The translations under genes were made by a program, and so were the position numbers. DNA of 16,807 nt from CAZSAT01 sp964604675 (GTDB lineage: Bacteria > Myxococcota_A > UBA796 > CAJQPC01). Under the pieces are notes generated by a model. The model saw only the letters and a program-made list of their open reading frames with translations. It was not told the origin of the DNA and ran no database searches. Below, piece after piece: positions 14,226 through 16,807 of the stretch; positions within the stretch are counted from its first letter, which is position 1, and each line of letters starts with the position of its first letter. The stretch lies in assembly GCA_964604675.1 (NCBI GenBank), contig CAZSAT010000146.1, positions 1-16,807 on the forward strand, given 5' to 3'.

Positions 14226-14701
14226 TCGGGACACTCCGCCCACAAGAGCTTCAGGGCCTTGCGTTCGATGCCCTCGAGGCGCTCGCCGTCCTCGACGTCG
14301 TCGAGCGGCACCGCGTTGAACACGAAGGTCTGCTCGGCCTGCACGTGCACGGTCTTGCCGACCCTCGCTCGGACCTGCACCTGGCAGGACTCGTCCCGCA
14401 GGCTCACGATTTTGGCCTCCAGGGTCACGACATCGCCGGGCCGGACGAAGCGACGGAACTTCACGCGATCGGCCATCGTGAAGATCGGGAAGGGCCAGTC
14501 ACCTCGCTCCTTGCGCACCGTGTACCCGATCAGCTTGCCCGCGATCTGCGCGAGGCTCTCCAGCAGCAGCACACCCGGCACCACGGGGAAGCCCGGAAAG
14601 TGATCCTGGAAGAAGGGCTCGCTGTAGGTGAAGCACTTCCGACCCACGACGCGCTCGCCCACGACGAGCTCGTCGATACGGTCCACCAACAGCCAGCGCA
14701 T
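14222..14701 (-). CDS. FabZ-like 3-hydroxyacyl-ACP dehydratase (hot-dog fold)
   Basis: 159-residue dehydratase removing water from 3-hydroxyacyl-ACP to give the trans-2-enoyl chain. The FabZ signature is clear: HFPGFPVVPGVLLLESLAQ (34-52), with His34 and Glu48 as the expected catalytic pair, and ADRVKFRRFVRPGDVV (77-92) in the place of the FabZ 'KFRRPVxPGD' segment. It is slightly longer than FabZ (about 145) because of a charged C-terminal tail. It is the first gene of the minus-strand operon: ATG 14701 has AAGGAG five bases upstream (14707-14712) and a sigma-70-like promoter just beyond. Its stop overlaps the ketosynthase start. A ketoreductase to supply its substrate is not in the window and must come from elsewhere. 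Confidence 0.94.
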   Translation of the reverse strand: MRWLLVDRIDELVVGERVVGRKCFTYSEPFFQDHFPGFPVVPGVLLLESLAQIAGKLIGYTVRKERGDWPFPIFTMADRVKFRRFVRPGDVVTLEAKIVSLRDESCQVQVRARVGKTVHVQAEQTFVFNAVPLDDVEDGERLEGIERKALKLLWAECPE

Positions 14702-14828
14702 GGGGGCTCCTTCCCGGGACAGGCGCGAAGCATACAGGGTGCCCGAGCCGCTCCAAGTCGGTGTACGTTGGGCGTGCGCGCGACGACGACGACGGGAGGC
14801 AGTTCTGGCCACCACCAGTGCGACCGGG
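14702..14828. other. Divergent intergenic region
   Basis: 127 bases between the divergent dehydratase and SUMF1-like starts. It holds the operon promoter on the minus strand. On the plus strand a possible -10 (TACGTT 14764-14769) and GGGAGG (14794-14799) precede the SUMF1-like gene. The GGGAGG is well spaced for an in-frame CTG at 14805 but too far from ATG 14829. Confidence 0.45.
14729..14756 (-). promoter_or_regulatory. Predicted sigma-70-type promoter of the lipid operon
   Basis: Minus-strand TTGGAG (14751-14756), 16-base spacer, TATGCT (14729-14734). Transcription would start near 14722, leaving a leader of about 20 bases with AAGGAG before ATG 14701. It lies in the short divergent region between the dehydratase and the SUMF1-like gene. 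Confidence 0.55.
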
Positions 14829-15512
14829 ATGACCACGTGGCACGCGGTGACGCGCGCGCTCGCCACGGCCAACCTCACGCCTTCCGATGCGACCTTTCGC
14901 GTGCGCGCGGCGCGCGCCTGGGTCAACAGCTCCGGAGCCGTGGCTCGGGGTGAGGTCACCCTGTCCATCCGCAAGGCGCGGCCGCTCGGCAAGTGGGAAC
15001 CGCACGAGCTGCAGGGCTGGGTGAACCCGGACGGCGAGCACCCGCTGATGACCGTCGGGCTCCTGCCCGACCCCACCTTCGTCGACGTGCTGCCCGTGTC
15101 GTGGGCGCGCTGGCAGCGCACGACCCACGAGCCCATTCCCGAGGGGCACGACCCCATGCACCCTCGCACGGGCCTCGACTGGGAGACGGCAAGCGCCTGG
15201 GCGGAGGCACAAGGGGCTCGGCTGCCCACCACCGGTGAGCTTCGCGCGCTCTGGGGGGACGCACGCTTCCCCTGGGGAGACCGACCCGACCCGAGGCTCG
15301 GACGCGACGCGCCGCCGTCGTACGGAGCGCTGGCCGAGCTGGCGGAACACCCTCCGATCGGGGCCACCTACGATCTCGGCGCCTGGCTGTGGGTCTGGAC
15401 CGCTGAAGGGCGCGTGGCGTGCGGTGCCGGCCTGGAGGCCGCCTTCGGTCGACGCAGCGACGCGATCGATGGCCCCATCGGCGTGCGGCTGGTGCTGACG
15501 GCCGGACCCTGA
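14829..15512 (+). CDS. SUMF1/FGE-fold (formylglycine-generating enzyme-like) protein
   Basis: 227-residue protein whose second half reads as an FGE-sulfatase domain. VLPVSWARWQ (88-97) stands where the family has EVT-xxY-xxF. HPRTGLDWETASAWAEAQGA (111-130) matches 'HPV-xVSW-A-AYC-W'. RLPTTGELRALWGDARFPWGD (131-151) is the family's 'RLPTEAEWEYAARG..YPWGD'. GPIGVRLV (215-222) closes like 'GFRLV'. The paired copper-binding cysteines of true FGEs are not seen, so sulfatase activation is unlikely. Many such domains serve other oxidative or binding roles. The first 80 residues are unrecognised. I list ATG 14829. CTG 14805, with GGGAGG five bases upstream, could be the real start and would add eight residues. 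No signal peptide is seen. It is divergent from the lipid operon, and a functional link is not shown. Confidence 0.75.
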   Translation: MTTWHAVTRALATANLTPSDATFRVRAARAWVNSSGAVARGEVTLSIRKARPLGKWEPHELQGWVNPDGEHPLMTVGLLPDPTFVDVLPVSWARWQRTTHEPIPEGHDPMHPRTGLDWETASAWAEAQGARLPTTGELRALWGDARFPWGDRPDPRLGRDAPPSYGALAELAEHPPIGATYDLGAWLWVWTAEGRVACGAGLEAAFGRRSDAIDGPIGVRLVLTAGP

Positions 15513-15530
15513 CGGGCCTCACGGCACGTT

Positions 15531-15539
15531 TGCTATGCT
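15531..15539 (+). promoter_or_regulatory. Possible extended -10 promoter, perhaps giving a leaderless mRNA
   Basis: TGC-TATGCT, an extended -10 element, ends six bases before GTG 15546. Transcription would begin at or next to the start codon, which fits the lack of any ribosome binding site there. No good -35 is visible. Confidence 0.4.
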
Positions 15540-15545
15540 CCGCCC

Positions 15546-16691
15546 GTGCTGATCACCCTTCTCTCCCTGGGCTGCTGGAAGACCGACCTCGAGGTGGTGG
15601 ACACCACCCTGGTCCCCTTCCAGAACGACTACACCAACACCAGCTCTGCGGTCGTCGAGACCGTCGAGACCGGGCTCAGCTGCCCGGACGGCGAGCCGGC
15701 GCGGTTCTACGCGGTGTACGACCCGGGCGAGCCGGGACCACAGCCGGTGGTGATCGTGCTGCACTCAGCCGCGCTCGACTACGTCTACTTTCCGAAGGCG
15801 GACTCTCCGCTTGCCGGGGAGCACTACGCGCCGAGCGACGCTGGGGACCACCGCCTCTCCTCGGCCTGGGGCATCAAGAAGACCTGGGAGACCCTGGGCA
15901 TGTACCCGCAGGTCGACACATCGGAAGACAACTTCGGCACCCTCCCCGCCACCCTCGCCAACGACGGGATCATCGGCCTGTACCCGGCGAACTGTTGGGG
16001 CGACCTCTGGCACAACAGCGAGGAGTTCCAGCCCAACGACTCGTCGTCGGATCTGTTCTGGCGGAACGGGCTCACGATGGCCTGGTGGATGGTCCGGGCC
16101 GTCATCGAAGAAGAGCCCACCTTCCTCGGCGCCGAGGTCCCGGCCTTCAAGGAGCTCGCCGACCCGGACAGCCTGCACCTGATGGGCCTGGGCGACGGAG
16201 CTCGTGGGGTCTACGACCTGGTGCTCAAGCTGCACGGGAACGACGACTACGGGGCGCGTTTCGAGAGCGTGGTGCTCGACAGCCCGGTCGACGATCTGGA
16301 GCAGTGGGCGACCACCGTCACCGGCGTGCAGGGGGGCCTCGAGCGCATCTTCTACGGCCAGCGCACCACCCCTGGCCTGGCGTATTGGAGCCTCCCGGCC
16401 CTGCTCGGCGCGCACCCGGACTACGGAACCTTCGACTTCCTCGACGGCACCCGCGTCGGCGTCGTGCACAGCTCGATCGACCCGCGCGTCCCGTCGGGCA
16501 ACCTCGAGGCGGCCGAGCTGGAGCTGGCGGCCCGCCCATCCACGTGCCTGATCGACACGCAAGCCCAGGGCCACGTGTTCCTGAACAGCGACCTCACGCT
16601 CGCTCGGGAGATGGCCGACTTCGCCGTCCGCGGGATCGGCAACGCCACCTGCCAGGACGTCGGGAGCACGGGGGGCGACACGGGCGACTGA
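15546..16691 (+). CDS. Lipoprotein, alpha/beta-hydrolase-like
   Basis: 381-residue predicted lipoprotein. A GTG start gives MLITLLSLGC, with lipobox LSLGC and Cys10. No other start codon exists between the upstream stop at 15510 and here. The body resembles an alpha/beta hydrolase: a PVVIVLHSAAL strand and oxyanion region (67-77), an elbow-like MGLGDGARG (213-221), an SSIDPRVPSG segment (309-318) where an acid residue would lie, and QGHVFLN (341-347) holding a possible catalytic His343. At the elbow (G-x-S-x-G) the nucleophile slot reads Gly216, so it may not hydrolyse anything. Several cysteines (46, 150, 334, 369) suggest an exported, disulfide-bonded protein. It ends in a Gly/Thr/Asp tail (GSTGGDTGD), like the linkers common in secreted proteins of this group. 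Fold call is moderate and function unknown. Confidence 0.7.
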   Translation: MLITLLSLGCWKTDLEVVDTTLVPFQNDYTNTSSAVVETVETGLSCPDGEPARFYAVYDPGEPGPQPVVIVLHSAALDYVYFPKADSPLAGEHYAPSDAGDHRLSSAWGIKKTWETLGMYPQVDTSEDNFGTLPATLANDGIIGLYPANCWGDLWHNSEEFQPNDSSSDLFWRNGLTMAWWMVRAVIEEEPTFLGAEVPAFKELADPDSLHLMGLGDGARGVYDLVLKLHGNDDYGARFESVVLDSPVDDLEQWATTVTGVQGGLERIFYGQRTTPGLAYWSLPALLGAHPDYGTFDFLDGTRVGVVHSSIDPRVPSGNLEAAELELAARPSTCLIDTQAQGHVFLNSDLTLAREMADFAVRGIGNATCQDVGSTGGDTGD

Positions 16692-16777
16692 GTCTCGTCC
16701 CGCCGGGGTGAAGCGGCCGTGGGTGGTTGGCAACTCGCGGAGACGGTTCGGGCGGTAGAGTCCGAGTCGGAGGGCAG
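16692..16777 (+). other. Intergenic region with weak promoter-like element
   Basis: 86 bases between the lipoprotein stop and the next start. TAGAGT (16756-16761) could be a -10, ending seven bases before GGAGGG (16769-16774), the ribosome binding site of the next gene. TTGGCA (16727-16732) is 23 bases from it, too far for a normal -35. No clear terminator hairpin is seen. Confidence 0.3.
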
Positions 16778-16807
16778 ATGTTGCTCGCGATGGCTCTGCA
16801 GTCGTGC
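16778..16807 (+). CDS. Start of a probable lipoprotein gene, cut by the window edge
   Basis: ATG 16778 has GGAGGG three bases upstream and opens MLLAMALQSC, a short hydrophobic leader ending in a lipobox-like LQSC. The reading frame runs off the right edge after ten codons, so nothing more can be said. The very short uncharged leader matches the two other lipoproteins in the window, which supports the call. Confidence 0.5.
   Translation, partial: MLLAMALQSC

Noticed and set aside
14222..15367. N-terminal extension of the dehydratase to 381 codons
   Set aside because: The extra part is low-information antisense of the SUMF1-like gene. ATG 14701 has a good ribosome binding site and begins the hot-dog domain.
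14829..15512. True formylglycine-generating enzyme for sulfatases
   Set aside because: The copper-binding cysteine pair is not seen and no sulfatase gene is nearby.

Overview
The window is GC-rich DNA (by eye about 70%) with many GTG/TTG starts, four-base gene overlaps, an Hanks-type Ser/Thr kinase and lipoproteins with very short signal peptides. This suits a Myxococcota-like ('deltaproteobacterial') genome. That assignment is inference, because no rRNA or marker gene is present. I found no tRNA, CRISPR array, transposase or other mobile element.

Layout. Bases 83-1735 (+) encode a lipoprotein that looks like a catalytically dead relative of bacterial HExxH lipoprotein metallopeptidases. It converges, with a one-base gap between stop codons, on a ten-gene minus-strand operon (14701 down to 1737). 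In transcription order the operon is: FabZ-like hot-dog dehydratase; full ketosynthase; short ketosynthase-like protein; membrane Ser/Thr kinase; second full ketosynthase; DUF2723/TMEM260-like membrane glycosyltransferase; second short ketosynthase-like protein; extended acyl carrier protein; a homologue of cyanobacterial acyl-ACP reductase (AAR); and a HerA/DUF87-type ATPase with a coiled-coil tail. A sigma-70-like promoter lies just upstream of the dehydratase. Divergent from it are a SUMF1/FGE-fold protein (14829-15512), an alpha/beta-hydrolase-like lipoprotein (15546-16691), and the first ten codons of another probable lipoprotein at the right edge.

How the genes may work together. The operon carries its own ACP, two complete ketosynthases, two ketosynthase-like partners without the nucleophilic cysteine, and a dehydratase. 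It has no visible ketoreductase, malonyl transferase or thioesterase. The AAR homologue keeps the cysteine and Rossmann motif expected for NADPH-dependent release of an acyl chain as an aldehyde. The simplest reading is a dedicated type II fatty-acid/polyene-like assembly line with reductive release, which borrows ketoreductase and malonyl transferase from primary metabolism. The kinase could regulate it and the DUF2723 enzyme could glycosylate the product or a carrier. Product, regulation and the ATPase's role are inference. The AAR homologue inside a two-plus-two ketosynthase operon is the most unusual feature of the window.
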